Positions 1 to 12,654 of a stretch of 64,000 nucleotides of DNA are shown here, one piece after another. Under the pieces are notes generated by a model. That model worked only from the letters and a program-made list of their open reading frames with translations, was not told the DNA's origin and searched no databases. Origin of the DNA: Rhyacichthys aspro. Lineage: Eukaryota; Chordata; Actinopteri; Gobiiformes; Rhyacichthyidae. Within the stretch, counting starts at the first letter, position 1. Each line of letters starts with the position of its first letter. Location: NCBI GenBank assembly GCA_036850595.1, contig CM072151.1, forward strand, positions 21,057,307-21,121,306, read 5' to 3'. The translations under genes were made by a program, and so were the position numbers.

Positions 1-930
1 GTGGATGCTGAAGTGAAATAAATTCGTAGTTTTATTATTTTAATAAAAAAAAGCAGGAGAGGTCCCTAGGCTGCTTTTGGGGGTGAATGAAATCTAAGAC
101 AGGAACAAAAAAGAAAATCAGTTAGTGTAGCTTTAAGCCAGTATCATTTCCAATTAAACTCAACTACACACACACATTTTAACTCTGTAATTACCAACTC
201 ACAGTCCACACTCTGTGATCACCATAGCCCTGCTCTCAGTCTGATTTCTAATGTGTGTTGACACTCATCAGACAGTGAGTGGTATTACATCGTTAGCCCT
301 GCTGAAAGTGACAGGGTTTGATTTAGATTTAAAAGTGGTACCTTTCTGATCATGGAGTCCTTCTCCGTCTCCTACACGTGTAACCCCCTCCTCACATGTG
401 CATCTTCATTTATGTGACTATAATTAATGCCCTGGGGAGCACTGTGCTGACAACAGTACAGATGAAGAGAGCTACTTTATTTACCTTACTCATTACAATG
501 CAGGAGGTACACTATCTATCATAGGCATTTTCATTTTACTGCAGCTTATATACAGTTAACAAACAAAAGATGGGCAATTGAGTTGGGCCAACACTACCAG
601 ATTCATCTGCCAGAAGATGGAATTTGTCGTTGTTTCTGTTTTCAGACAAAATAAGTCAGCAGAGCTCCAAAATACACAAAGACAAAATGCCATAATTTCA
701 AGAGAATGGATTTAAGTCTGCTCAAATAGGGGTAGCAGAGAGCATGAAGATAAGCTGTCCAGAGCTCATAACACCACATGCTCAAAGGTAAGGTGACTAG
801 ATGCCTCGCTTTCTGGAGGACTGCACAGCATTTTCATTATACAGTAAATCACACATCCCGCAAACTGAGATTATGTCCCACCTTTTGACAGCCCTATTTT
901 GTTGTTCAGTAAGTAGAGAAGACCATCATT
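1..930. other. Intergenic DNA, no gene seen
   Basis: This is AT-rich non-coding sequence. No reading frame over about 60 codons resembles a known protein, and no splice-flanked coding block was recognised. Confidence 0.5.
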
Positions 931-2975
931 GCAGGGCTGGAATCAGCTGGAGTGTCCCATGTCATCGCAGGAGTACCTGTTGCTAGCTAGGTGTCGCAGC
1001 AGGAGAAGGAGACAGGGATCCAGGGCCGGTGTCCAGACAAGGCTGAGGAAGTGGCGATTCCATGGATTTTCTTTTTGGGTCAAGAGCTCCCGGGAGTGAG
1101 CGGTGTTCCTGTGCAGCATCGCCTCTGTGTAGTATCTCGGACCGGATGTTTCCAACCCAGTTAGCTCAAAATCCTGCGCTACGCCAACGTGTCTGGTGCC
1201 TGGTTACCATCCAGCCATCCAGTTGCCACAGCAGGTCCGAGGCCGATGCACATTACGCACACGCTCCACAAGGCTTGCCCTGCTCAATTCGCGCTCTATT
1301 GCAAACAACACTTTTACCCTAAGTGACCTTTTCACTAAAGAGAACTTGGATTTTATGTGCCTCACGGAGACTTGGCAGCGGGAAAATGAGTACTTTCACC
1401 TAAAAGACCTGTGCCCCTCGGGCTGCTCTGTGTTTGGGACACCTAGGCTCGCACGCCGTGGAGGTGGACTTGCGCTGGTCTCCTGGAACGCTTTCTGCTG
1501 TAGTTTAATGGACACCACCTCCTTCAACTCTTTTGAGCTACAGATATGTAAGATTGGGAAAATACATTCTTATCACTGTTTTAATTTACCAACCTCCTGG
1601 CCCTGAACGTACATTTCTTGATGATTTCTCAGAGTTCTTGACATCTATCATTAAATTAGAAAGCGTTTTAATACTAGGTGACTTCAATCTTCACATTGAT
1701 GATCCCTCTTGTTCTATGGCAGCCGAACTGTTAACCATCATGGATTCTTTCAACTTTGTACAGCATGTTTCTGGTCCCACACATAAAAAAGGTCATACCC
1801 TAGATTTGGTTTTCACTTGTGGACTAAACTGACAACTTAGCGTCGAGGACTTGCATATTAGTGACCATTGTTTCATATCATGTAATTTGTCAATGAAGGT
1901 GGTGCCTGCGGTTTGCAATGTTGTAACACAAAAACGCATTCTTAATGATACTGCATACAGAAATTTCTCTACCTCTTTTGACTCCAGCTCTTTTGATGAG
2001 TGTGATGATGTTGAATCATTTATGACAGGTTTCAATAGCCACTGCTTGTCTGTTTTGGATATGGTAGCTCCTGTCAAAAAGTCTTCTGGCTTACACAAAA
2101 AGCCCACTCCGTAGATAAATGAAACCATATTTAGCTTTAGGCGAAAGTATCGCAAAGTGGAGCGTCTATGGAAAGGCACTAAACGACAGGTGCACAGACT
2201 CAGTCTTAAAGATATGATGCTGGAGCTGAATGATATGATAAAGCATGCCCACTCAGCATATTTTTCTAATCTTGTATCATGCAATAAGAAAAACCCTAAA
2301 GTCCTGTTTGACACCATTGAAAATCATGTTGCGCCTTCAGCTCCTCATGTGTACTCACAGGAGGACTGTAACAACTTAATAAAGTTTTTTGTGAACAAAG
2401 TGTTTGTTCTACTGACCTTTCCCCAATGAGCTCTTGGTCTTCCTTCACTCCAGTCACTTGATCTGACATCAGCATTCGACACTGTTGATCACAGTATTTT
2501 AATCAACGACTTCGGCTTCAATCGACTTGAAAAAGAGATTGGGCTTTCTATGCGTCCTCCAATGGTTTCCTTCTTATATTCATGACAGAACCTTTAATGT
2601 TACGGTAAACAATATAGTGTCTGATGTGTCTAGCTTGTCCTGTGGCGTCGCACAAGGGTCAGTCCTTGGCCCTATTTTATTGTACCTTTTGCAAAAACTG
2701 GTTAACCACAAACTCAACAACCCAAAAATTTTGGTACTGACGTTCAGAGCCTTAAATGGACAGGCATGTTGCTGAATCTGTGGACTCTTTTAAAAAGAGC
2801 TGAATTTAGAAAAACTTTTGGTTGATGGACCTTTACTTCTGTTGCTTATTTTTTATAAAATTTGTATTGTTACTATGGTTTCTACTTACGCCTATTTGTA
2901 CAGCACTTTGTGATTTTTATCTGTGAAAAGCGCTTTAGAAATAAATTTTACTTACTTACTTACTTACTAACTTCA
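931..2975 (+). mobile_element. Decayed non-LTR retrotransposon (LINE, CR1 superfamily, L2/Rex1-like)
   Basis: Fragments in different frames read in order as one LINE ORF2. At about 1270-1530 the endonuclease start is visible (LLNSRSIANN, then FMCLTETWQ). After a frame change at about 1550-1830 it continues with IYQPPGPE, LILGDFNLH and HTLDLVFTCG, then SDHCFISCNL at 1853. At about 2460 the reverse transcriptase begins with LTSAFDTVDHSIL, followed by CGVAQGSVLGPI near 2640. The stretch that should carry the YADD catalytic motif is missing: the sequence jumps straight to the C-terminal part (LNNPKILVLTFRALNG). The 3' end has the AGCGCTTTAGAAATAAA-type tail followed by ACTT repeats (2950-2968), typical of fish L2/Rex1 elements. 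Frameshifts, stops and the internal deletion show it is dead. The 5' boundary near 931 is approximate. Confidence 0.85.
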
Positions 2976-4369
2976 GTGTTACCATCTCTTCAGTAAGAAA
3001 AGTAGCTATTGGCTGTCCTAAAAGGGCTTGTGCATGTAATTGTAATGGGCGCTGAAGGACAGAGGAATTTATTTATTTATTTTCACCATAAATAGCATCC
3101 TCTTTTGTGTGGAACTGTTACAAGGCACACACACTGTGGACAAGTTGAGTAACTGAAGCTGTGTGAGTATCCAGTTACATACACCCATGCTCTGGACACA
3201 GAGGGATGAACATCTCCTGCTCTGATGCAGCTTGTCGCTTTTTTGAAAAAGAGTCACTAGAGGGGTCTGAATAGTTGCTAAATAAGTTGGCAACACTGAT
3301 CAGCTTTTTTCAGCTTTGAGTGTGCAGTTTGATTGACTTTTCCACCACTGAGCACATCAACCGGTCAGCAAGTCATCTGCTTTAATAGCTACATTTCCAC
3401 TGGGTAAGTTGAGTATGTGTTGTGACAAACTGCCCATCACTCCCACGGTCAATTTGAAAGACCAGAAGGAACTAATAAGTCAACCACACAGAGATTAAAG
3501 CAATGCACCTCATTAGCTGTTGCTATGCACCAGGAGCTGACACCAGGAGCTGATACTGTGATGCTGGCCTAGCACTAGCTAAGAGTAAACACTGCAAGGT
3601 TTCAGTATCATAAACTCTGTTGGTTTTATTTCCTGAAATTTGTACCTTTTAGTACAAGAAAAGGAAATGCCATCTAAATATGTTTACCAGTTGTATCAAA
3701 TGTATATCATGCCAATTACAAATAAGTTGATCAACATGGATAAAGTAGTTAATATATATATAATAATAATTATAATATTTATTACCTACTTTAGCCATAT
3801 TTAAGTTATTTTTATGTAGGTTGATTTACATTTAATAAAAAAATGAACATATTTAAATCGCATTCACTTTTTTCATGGAATATGATATACTGTTAATTTT
3901 TTATTCCTCATCATTCTTGTACACTGGTGTTTATGTGACTTCAAATGGTTTCGTCACATGGTTGTTGTGCTAAAGGTTTTAACCTGAAAAAAAAGGAGGA
4001 AAAAAAAGGATGTAAACAAAAGGCTCAATCATTCAGAGAAATCCAGTTTAAATCTCTTTATAGTGAGCCCATCTCATTCAAGTGAGGGAAAGTACAAGAT
4101 TCACAGTATGCAACCCTCTCTAGTAATAGTACTGCATCCCACATGCAATCCTAAACTTAGGCAACCCCATTCAAAAGGTCATCAACATTATCATATTTAA
4201 ATTGAGTCATATTTGCATACACAAAATATGTGTTACAGAGAATTAAAAGGACTTTCATATCTGATTTGTTTTAATTTTTATATTGCCTTTTAAATTCCAT
4301 TGCTGAGCTAATTGTTGCTAACAGTTGACAAAATGTATACATTTGGCATTTTCAGGCCCCGCTGTGATA
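2976..4369. other. Intergenic DNA, AT-rich
   Basis: No gene was recognised. A short run of TA/TAA repeats lies near 3754-3782 and A/T-rich stretches continue to about 3900. Confidence 0.5.
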
Positions 4370-4560
4370 ACACCTAATCACAATGTGGGGAAGAGAAGAA
4401 AAATACATAATGCAAATAGTCTAGTGGGATAATTATTTCCTCTTTCTCGTCCTCTCACCAACGCTCATCAGAGCCGACTAATTATCTGCCGGCTCATACA
4501 CATCCCTGATTTATTGCGTGTCCCCGCTGCGTGTTTCCATTAACTCTGCCGTCTGATGGG
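4370..4560. promoter_or_regulatory. Candidate conserved non-coding element
   Basis: This patch differs in texture from the AT-rich surroundings. It has balanced composition without simple repeats, a perfect octamer ATGCAAAT (4410-4417), a homeodomain-type TAATTA core (4479-4484) and no open reading frame. This is typical of vertebrate enhancers, but only a cross-species alignment could establish it. Confidence 0.2.
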
Positions 4561-4915
4561 ATGGTTTGGATTTTAGAACGTGTGAAAGAGTTAGATTCCA
4601 GAACAGTTGAAGGTAGATGGGCTTTGGATAACGGCCATCAAGGGTGAACCTTTGACTAGTCACAAGATGTTTTTACAAAGCAACTCCATGTGTGATTCTA
4701 ATTGACATTTTGCTCCTTATAGCAAAAAAAGCCGTTCCATTTCTGTAGGAGTCCATACACCCAGAAAAGACAGCTATTCTCCTCCTGAATAAATCAATAT
4801 GAGATGTAAACATGAAAATACAGGGCTGATGGATGGATGGATTTGGCCACCCTCTCGGCCACTGTACAGCAAGCTAGTAAGTTAGCTCCCTTTAGTTTGA
4901 ATAGAGTCAGTTAGC

Positions 4916-5107
4916 ATGGAGCATAAGGAGATTAAACCCGCTCCAGCGTTGGTAAAAGCCACTGTGTGGGCGCACTATGGGTTCTATAATAATACAGGAA
5001 AGAAGCAGCTTGACATGAGCACAACTGTTTGCAAGGAGTGCAAGATGAAAATGATGTTCTTTGGAAACACGACAATTACGCGGGTTCATTCAATGCGCGA
5101 CAAATAA
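4916..5107 (+). pseudogene. N-terminal fragment of a ZBED/hAT-type transposase (BED zinc finger)
   Basis: The 63-codon frame reads like the start of ZBED-type hAT transposases: a short lead, then KATVWAHYGFY, then VCKECKMKM followed by FFGNTTITRVHS. The first two ligands of the BED finger (CxxC) are present at residues 40 and 43, and the GNTT motif before the second half of the finger is intact. Of the second ligand pair only the RVHS histidine is visible before the stop. The remaining roughly 500 residues of a transposase, including the RNase H-like domain and hAT dimerisation region, are absent. The fragment is probably a relic of DNA transposition; domestication is unlikely at this length. 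Confidence 0.6.
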
Positions 5108-5130
5108 GCACTATATCCATTAAGTGTGGT

Positions 5131-5249
5131 CTGCCTGTACCAAATCTTTATATCCATTTTATATCCATACAAAAACAGAATTGTGTGTATTAACAGGCTG
5201 AAATCAGCTGCCTGGATATAAAGTGTATACAAAGATTTGGTACAGGCAG
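5131..5249. repeat. Inverted repeat, 19-bp perfect arms
   Basis: The left arm at 5131-5149 begins CTGCCTGTACCAAATC and is exactly complementary to 5231-5249, with an 81-bp spacer. It lies 24 bp after the ZBED fragment and may belong to the same DNA-transposon relic. Confidence 0.8.
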
Positions 5250-8227
5250 AAACTAAACTATTTAAATAAATTGCTCTTTTGTTAACATTGTCTTTTCATC
5301 TTACAGAATACAAAATCTTCAACCAGTTTTCTGAGCAAAAGTTGCATTCACTCGCATTAAAGACCCTGAATCAAAAATCTGATCCTTTAAAATAATTTTG
5401 TATTCTTTTGTTGGTTTGGTCGTGGTTTCTTTGGTTGCTGCATTCTCTTTATTTGGCATGTGCCGCGTGATGATCACTAATTAGAACTAATTAGAAGGAT
5501 GACTCTGAGTGTGGAATAGGAGGTGAGACCTCTGTGAGGATTAAAAAGAAGGATTTATAAAAAGTTATATTTGTACGAGTTTAAACTTTTTAAGAAATAA
5601 ATTGTTTGGTATTTAGTAGTGTATCTCTGTCCTTGGCCCCTGTGCACTTGAGCTCAATCAGGCTGCAACAGCACTCATTCTTTATTTTCCGTTGGATGAA
5701 AGTAGTGGCCTCTGGTCTAGCTGGTTTTATTTAAAAAACAAAACAAACAAACAAAAAAAACCAAGTTGAACCGTGTCTCAGGAAAGATTTTAATTTCCAA
5801 AGCAAACTTATTCTCGAACTGTTTTTGTTCAGGTTGTTGTGTATTTTAACCCTCTTAAAGTTACCATTTTCTTTTTCTTAGATTTTCTTCTGAATTAAAA
5901 AGCTCAATGTCATTGACATCATGCTGAGATCTATAGGGATGCTCTATGTGTCTTTTTTTAGCATAGCCTTGGCTGTCCATTAAAACCATTAAATGGTTAC
6001 CGCCCCCCCTAAAAAAAATAATTTTTCCCCCCCTTCTTCGCATTAATCTTCTTTTTTTTTCTTTTGATAATCATTAAAACCAAAAAAAAAAAAAAAAGGC
6101 CATAAATGCATCAAAACATTTAAACAACAAATGGCTCTTGTGTGGTAAAGAAAATAAGTCTTCTGTCTTTTTAAGATAAATATAATGTTTTAATATTTAT
6201 TTGTCCTGCACTGTTGCCGACAATAGCATTGGGTTCAGAGGGTTAATCCTGTGAAGTTTGTTTTATGTAACACAGTTTATGCCATAACAAATTGAAAGCT
6301 TGTTGGGGATGGATGAGCACTGTAGAACTTATTTATATTTGACCAAAAAAACTAAAAATCACCATTAGGGGGCCCTGTACGATGCTTGCATGTTGCTCTG
6401 AACTCTAAAGGGACCTTAGTTTTTTGTTTTGTTTTGTTTTGAAATCAAACTCTAGCTGCTGTAGGACCATTGGAAACAGAAGACCAAAACATTCAAACCA
6501 TTTATGGAAGAACTGGCAGGCTAAACCATATAAATGAGAACGTGTGTGTGAGTATACCCAGTGGGGAATGGCTGCGCAAACAACTTTAATAAACAGCCCC
6601 TGTTTTATCAGTTTAATTCAATAACCTTCTTGGACAAATGGCAGATGAGGTTTATTAAAGAGCCAGGGAGCAAGTGACAAAACCTGTAGCTGCTGATGGA
6701 TTCACCGGTCAATAGCCATTTCATTTATGGAAAGCTCATTAGGTCCAAGTGAAGAGTGGCTTTAGTTGTACTGGAGCAAAAGACACATTATAGAAATAAC
6801 CGGTTATAATGTGCAACCCCTGAGGTAATTAAAACCCAAAATGGAGATCACAAATCAAGAAACCCGAAGTCACTACTGGCAGACACATGGAAGATGTTTT
6901 TTAAACATAAAAAACTGAAAATCTTTGAATGTAGAATGATACAAATTTATAGACTATATAACTGCCATACATGAAAGCATGACACAAATGCTGATCCCCT
7001 CACATTTATTTACTCGGAGCAACTTAGGATGGTGGGATGAAGCTAGAGTGGCCAGAATGCACCTGGTAGCACAGAGAGGTCATGCAGACTTAACAGAGAA
7101 AGGCTGATGACGATTCACATTTATTCAACACATAATTACACACATTAATAGTGTTTTGTTTTCTATTTCTTTTAGAGGAATGAGTCAGAGCAATGAAGAG
7201 CATAATAATGAGGTTGGACCACTGTCATTTAAGGACATGAATGAATCATGGTTGAATGCTGTGATTATGGAGGTAGTAACACAGAAGACATGCAGACTCC
7301 ACACACATAGAAACACTAGTAAAAAAAAATAGCATTGATGATTCATTGTGGTCACTCAAAGTGTGCCAGGGATTTGGCTGCACACATGGATGATGTTGTA
7401 AAAAATGTCTTTGTTTGATAGAGAAAAAAAACACAAAGGAGATTAAAGAAAAGGTCAGAACAAATTTGATGAACAACACATTTTCTTAAAGAGGTGTCTG
7501 GGGTGTCACTTATTGTCTCCATTTTCTACTTTGTTAGGTTTTGAAGCTTTGACATCAGTCAGTGCAATGATCAAATTTGAGTGCCTTTGTTGCACAAAAA
7601 GACATTCTTTTACTGTATAGTCAAACTTTTGAAAGCTTCATGGAGGCTTGTTTTAGGTTTAATAAAGCCAAATAAAAATGTTTATTGTCTAATGGTACCT
7701 TTTTTCAAAACTTTTTGGGTACCCAATCACTAACTGTTCTGAGCTGGGAGAAAACCCAGTTATATTTTAGTGCTGCTTGTGAGAGTTTCACCCACTCAGC
7801 TTTTGCATTCCCTGTGTTTCACGTCTCAAAAACTGTCTGAAACCTGCGGGACTTTGCAAGATCTCATGTGTGCTGTCACAGGAATTGGGTTAGGCTTTCT
7901 TTATACATAGCACTGTGCGTGTGGGAGCTGCCAATACATGAGCTGCTACAGACACTTTGAACCACTACCCAATCACTAACTGTTCTGATCTGGGTGAATG
8001 AGTAAAACTGGGAACTGGCCAGGTTTTCTTCTGTCCATTCTTTGGATGGCCTACCCAAAGGGCTTGGAGCCTAAAGAAAAGACTGGACTCATTGACTCCT
8101 GCCTGAGTGGAAGGAGGCACTGCAGCCAACCTCCCACACAACACCACACCACACACTCATACCTCACACATACATTATCCTCAAAGACTCTCTCTTCCAT
8201 GGACTATTTTATTTTGGACTAACTCTG
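5250..8227. other. Intergenic DNA, no gene seen
   Basis: Mostly AT-rich, with A- and T-rich runs near 5740-5762 and 6010-6100. A 26-bp motif (ACCCAATCACTAACTGTTCT and a few more bases) occurs twice in direct orientation, at about 7721 and 7967. A balanced-composition patch at 6560-6770 could be regulatory. No coding exon was recognised. Confidence 0.45.
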
Positions 8228-8746
8228 CCCTTGTGGTAGCCTGGCCAGCCAGACCGACTTTCTCATTGTATTACATACAGAGAAAGTTAGTCTGGAATCG
8301 CCCAATCTGCCTCCGATTTCTGCTCCGGCGCTTTCTTTCCGACCAATCGTAGCGAGGGAGGCGGGATTTTGTTTCGCGTCATATTGAGCGCGAGAAAACA
8401 GTGGCAGGTTTTGGTAGCTTACAACGATCGAAATAAGCACTAAACTCGATATTACACCCTGTGTCCTCAGATTTTTCTGACAAAAACAACAGAAGTCATT
8501 CACCGTCACCGAAGCATCTTCTCTCTCGAGCCACGCTGGTGTACGCTGTGGTTTGTTGACAACTAGAATAAGTTTCGCTTTCCTTACGTCACATCCGTGG
8601 CTTCTCTGATTGGTTCACTCAGCGAGCGTTAGTTCTGCCCATGCTCCTGCCTTGAAATCCTGTTTAAATCCATCGATCCCAGACTAACTTTCTCTGTATG
8701 TAATACAAAGAGAAAGTCGGTCTGGCTGGCCAGGCTACCCTTGTGG
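8228..8746. mobile_element. Non-autonomous inverted-repeat DNA transposon with 9-bp target duplication
   Basis: The element at 8237-8737 starts TAGCCTGGCCAGCCAGACC and ends with its reverse complement. The inverted similarity continues inward for about 75 bp, through the GAGAAAGT and GTATTACATACAGAG parts. It is bounded by the identical 9-mer CCCTTGTGG at 8228-8236 and 8738-8746, a clean target-site duplication. The interior (about 350 bp) has no transposase frame, so it is a MITE. A 9-bp duplication suggests a Mutator-like rather than hAT (8 bp) or mariner (TA) source, but the superfamily is not certain. Confidence 0.85.
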
Positions 8747-11359
8747 GGCCATTTGAACTCTCATGAACTGTATTCGAACTGTGGGACGATGCACTTACGT
8801 GACACTTACTTGGTTCATTAAAGTTATTGAATAATCATGAAATGTGCACTTCTATGAAATGTAAATATGTAAATACCTTTCCCAAAAAACACTCAACATA
8901 TCTCCCATTTTCTGCATCGTATACCTGTGTCTTTGTGTTAAACACTACACCCATTTCCTCCCTGAGCTGAACTTCAATCTTCTGACACTAGTCCACGTCT
9001 CTCAAACCACAATAGTTAGCGTACCTTATCTGTACAGTCATAATAGTATCATTTCAAACTTTATCTGTGCAAGATACAGTATATGCTACATAAGACTTAA
9101 CATTTAAGTTAATCTTCTGTTTTGTGTTTCCTGTATGTAGGTCACCAGTACCAGAAATCACTTTCCCTTCTATTTTGGGATTTCCCATGATAAATATACA
9201 GTTAAACTGTAAGACTGTGGTACAACTTTGACTCTAATGTTTTCTCTAGAATGGCTCTCTATGATGTAAAAAAAAACAAAAGACACAAAGGGCATGCAAA
9301 ATATTTTTTCTTGTTTTTGAGGAAAACTGTTTTATCACCAAATAGCATTTTTTTTTTCCTTTTTAATAAGAATTTTAATTTAATTTAATTTAATTAAAAG
9401 TGAGAATGTTTTGGTGTGTGTGTGTGTGTTTGTTGTAAAATAAAAGCAGAAAATATCACTAAGATGTTGTTGGGGAATGAGGCTTGCGCCGTGACAGAAA
9501 TTATTTTTAATGATCTGTGCCGACACTGCTGCCTCCACAGAGATCTGAATACAACACAGGACGCCTTTAAATAAGTCCTGAGATCACATCTTATTAGATT
9601 CAGGATTTATTTACTTCATACAGACCTTTTATTAAAGCTGGTTTTATTAAATACAATCACTCTTTACCTATTTTGGTGCCAGGTCTGAAGGGGGCCTGGT
9701 TGAAAGAGAACCAGGTGTGACTCTAGAGGTCACATGTTAACCAACACTGTTCTGTCAGGTTCAATGAAGCAACTTTGCGAGTTTCACCTGGACCATGGAG
9801 CTCCACAATCACAGCAGCCTTTTGTGTGAGTTCATTCATGTGCACCACAGTGGGGCAGACACAGGTAGGGTCACACTGACTGGGGCCAGCAGCAGTGTAC
9901 AGCTAATTAAAACATTAAAAATAGCACAGTGTGATAAATGAGGTGTCAGCGGGTCTCCACAGGGTTGTTTAGCTGCTGTGGAATATACAGCCTGTGTACA
10001 GAGACGTGTGGATGTTTGTGTGAGGCACATGGTGTTGGTATTAAACTATGTGACTGTTAAAATTGATCTAACAAGGACTTTAATCAACCCTAATGTTAAT
10101 CTGATGGAAATTAGTTTGGTGCAGTACAGTATGTTAATGAACTTGCTTGTTGCAGTGTGGACATACACATGTACTGAATGAAATAAATGAATGAACCTTG
10201 TGTTTGGTCTGAATATGTGAATTTTGTGTTCAAGGTTCCCACTCATTTTTTATAAAAATGAACAGTCAACACAGAGACAGAGAAACAGAACCATTAGTCG
10301 AAAGAGGACAGAAAAGAAAGTACACACAATACAATTATCAAAAATACACAAATGACGCAAATCAATAAAAAGACAGAAAGGCATTAAAGTCCCAATCAAA
10401 AAAGCTGTAACTGGTCACCAGATTTTAAATAGTAATGTTTTGTGCAGTTAAATATTCCTTCATGTACACATGCCTATTTTTTCATTACTCACAAAGTTAT
10501 ATTCTAAAATAAACTATTTTTATCCAGTAAAGCATTTTCTTATTAACAATCATATAGTCAAGATGATATATTTTTTTTTAATTCCGGAGAGTTTATGTGT
10601 TGCCATCACCTGGACCTTGCCAACAGCGATACAGTGATTCCCTTTACATTTGATACTTGTAAATTAAGGTCTACATAGGCTGATGTAAGCAATCAGTAAT
10701 CAAAAGTAATCAGGTTTAATACATGTCATACATAGAGAGAAAAAAGAAAGAAAAAATTACAGAGAAATCTAAGATAAAAGTGAACTGAACACCAGGGTGT
10801 CTCACCTGGGAAAGCACATACCACAAGAGACCCAGGTCATAGCCAGTGCCATTCCTCTCTCTCATCCTGTTTCCTGTCTGTCTGCACTGACTATTGCAAA
10901 AAGGGCAAAAAAGGGCATAAATAAAAAAAGTTCAAGAGTTAGTCCAAGAGCTGTAAAAATAAATAAACAGCTCTAGTTAATACCTTTTGAAAATAAACCT
11001 CATGTGCTCTTCTTTAACGCCTTTAGTGGAGATAGATGTGTTAAATGGAGGACCAGAGAATTTATTTATTTTTTATTTCAAGTCCTCATCACTGTTATGT
11101 GTTTGTGAACGCTGGTGACTCACACTTTCCCAGAATGCTTTACACAAGACATTACCGTTAACCAATCATATACATCTGTGAACATTCATTGTCATGTTTC
11201 TACTTTTTAAACTTTTTTATGTAACAGAATCTATGAATATTTATGTGTCACTGTTCTGTTGTTGGGGAAGGGTGTGTGAAGTACATTTTTTTTTTTTTTT
11301 TTTAATGAAATGAACTTATCTATCAGTTTGAAAAGTAATCAGACTACATTACTTTGTAT
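8747..11359. other. Intergenic DNA, no gene seen
   Basis: AT-rich non-coding sequence with simple repeats: AATTT-type repeats at about 9374-9398, a TG run at about 9415-9430 and a T run at about 11287-11304. No coding region was recognised. Confidence 0.45.
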
Positions 11360-11379
11360 TATGGCAGTCTAGCCCTGAT

Positions 11380-11770
11380 AGCAGAAATGAAGTTCCAAAG
11401 CCTACTGTGAAGCAAATCTTTAATTAAAATGGCTGTTGGCTTTTTTTCTGTGGACGACGGCAAATGAGCATGATCTCCAGAGCTCTGTGTGTAATCATAA
11501 ATTTCCTCTCTAAATGAGCATAAACTGGATCGATGGAGTGCATTTATTTCACATATGGCCGACTGGGCTCTGGGCAAAGCATGACTGCAGTGGCCACGAG
11601 GAGAAAGTCTGGCTCCCAGTTCAGACTAATGAGTGTGATTTGTGTACATGGCCACGAGCTACACTTGGCCATACCATAATGAGCTATAATTGCATCATGC
11701 TTCCTGCACAACTGCCTTTACCATTTGATCATTATGTAGACTATGCAAAAATGCAAATGCGCCTCATCCC
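11380..11770. promoter_or_regulatory. Candidate conserved non-coding element
   Basis: A repeat-free patch of balanced composition with several TAAT/ATTA cores and two copies of AAATGAGCAT near 11463 and 11513, followed by CATAATGAGC near 11675. A 115-codon frame (11514-11861) crosses it but shows no domain, so the block is better explained as regulatory DNA. This needs alignment with other fish. Confidence 0.2.
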
Positions 11771-11861
11771 TTTTCCTTCCCTTCAGGATGTTTTCAGTCT
11801 GAAAGAATGGGTTGATGAGCAACAAAAGCTAATGCACTCAATTAGAAACTTCTGGCTTTAG

Positions 11862-12563
11862 ATGCTCACTGATCTGTGTAAAGATGTAATACGTCAGTGT
11901 AACTGGTAGACTTCCGCGTTGTGGATTTAATTTGACTGTTTTATAATAGAGACAAAGGCCATGACAACTTTCAGAGACAATCTCCATTTAAAATTCTGGG
12001 GACCAAAACACAACATTTTCTAGCGTGTAATATACATTAATGTTTCTCTGGCAAAAGCATTAGTGTTATATGAAGCCACTGTCTTCCAGAAAAAAATGAG
12101 AATGGAAGTCAATGGGAAGTAATGCTGCCATTTTCACACATGTTGTTTGTCGACTTAAGAGACACTATTTAATCCCAAGAAAACTGTTGTGTTGTAAAGA
12201 CAGCAAAATGACACTTGACTTTGTGGAACTGCATGTTTTAATAGACATCATCAAGAAGCATGCTGATGCTGTCACACAATAAAAATATAAAATAAAAAAA
12301 TCCACATAAATGATAGTAAGGTTGGTACATTTTACTTTACTTCTCATTATTTTGAATCTATTTAGATCAATTCATTTAGTATGACCATATCTTCATTTTT
12401 GTGTAACTTGTTATGTTCTACATGCAGGCAGACCCTTTAAAATGATATGGTTCTAGCTGCGTTCTGGGCAGTTTTGAGACATTCAGGAGTAAAGTTTGAC
12501 ATTCTTAAAGAAAGTCAAAAAAAAAAAAAAAAATCCACAAAAATATAAAAATTGAACTTACTA
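11862..12563. other. Intergenic DNA, no gene seen
   Basis: AT-rich sequence with an A run at about 12518-12533. No coding region was recognised. Confidence 0.45.
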
Positions 12564-12588
12564 TACATATATATATCTATATATCTAT

Positions 12589-12653
<65 letters not shown>
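12564..12653. repeat. Microsatellite, (TATC)n followed by (AT)n
   Basis: A run of ATATCT-type units passes into an uninterrupted AT dinucleotide array of about 45 bp. Confidence 0.95.

Positions 12654-12654
<1 letters not shown>

Noticed and set aside
11514..11861. 115-codon open reading frame
   Set aside because: No domain, no splice context and no similarity I recognise; the block is more like non-coding regulatory DNA.
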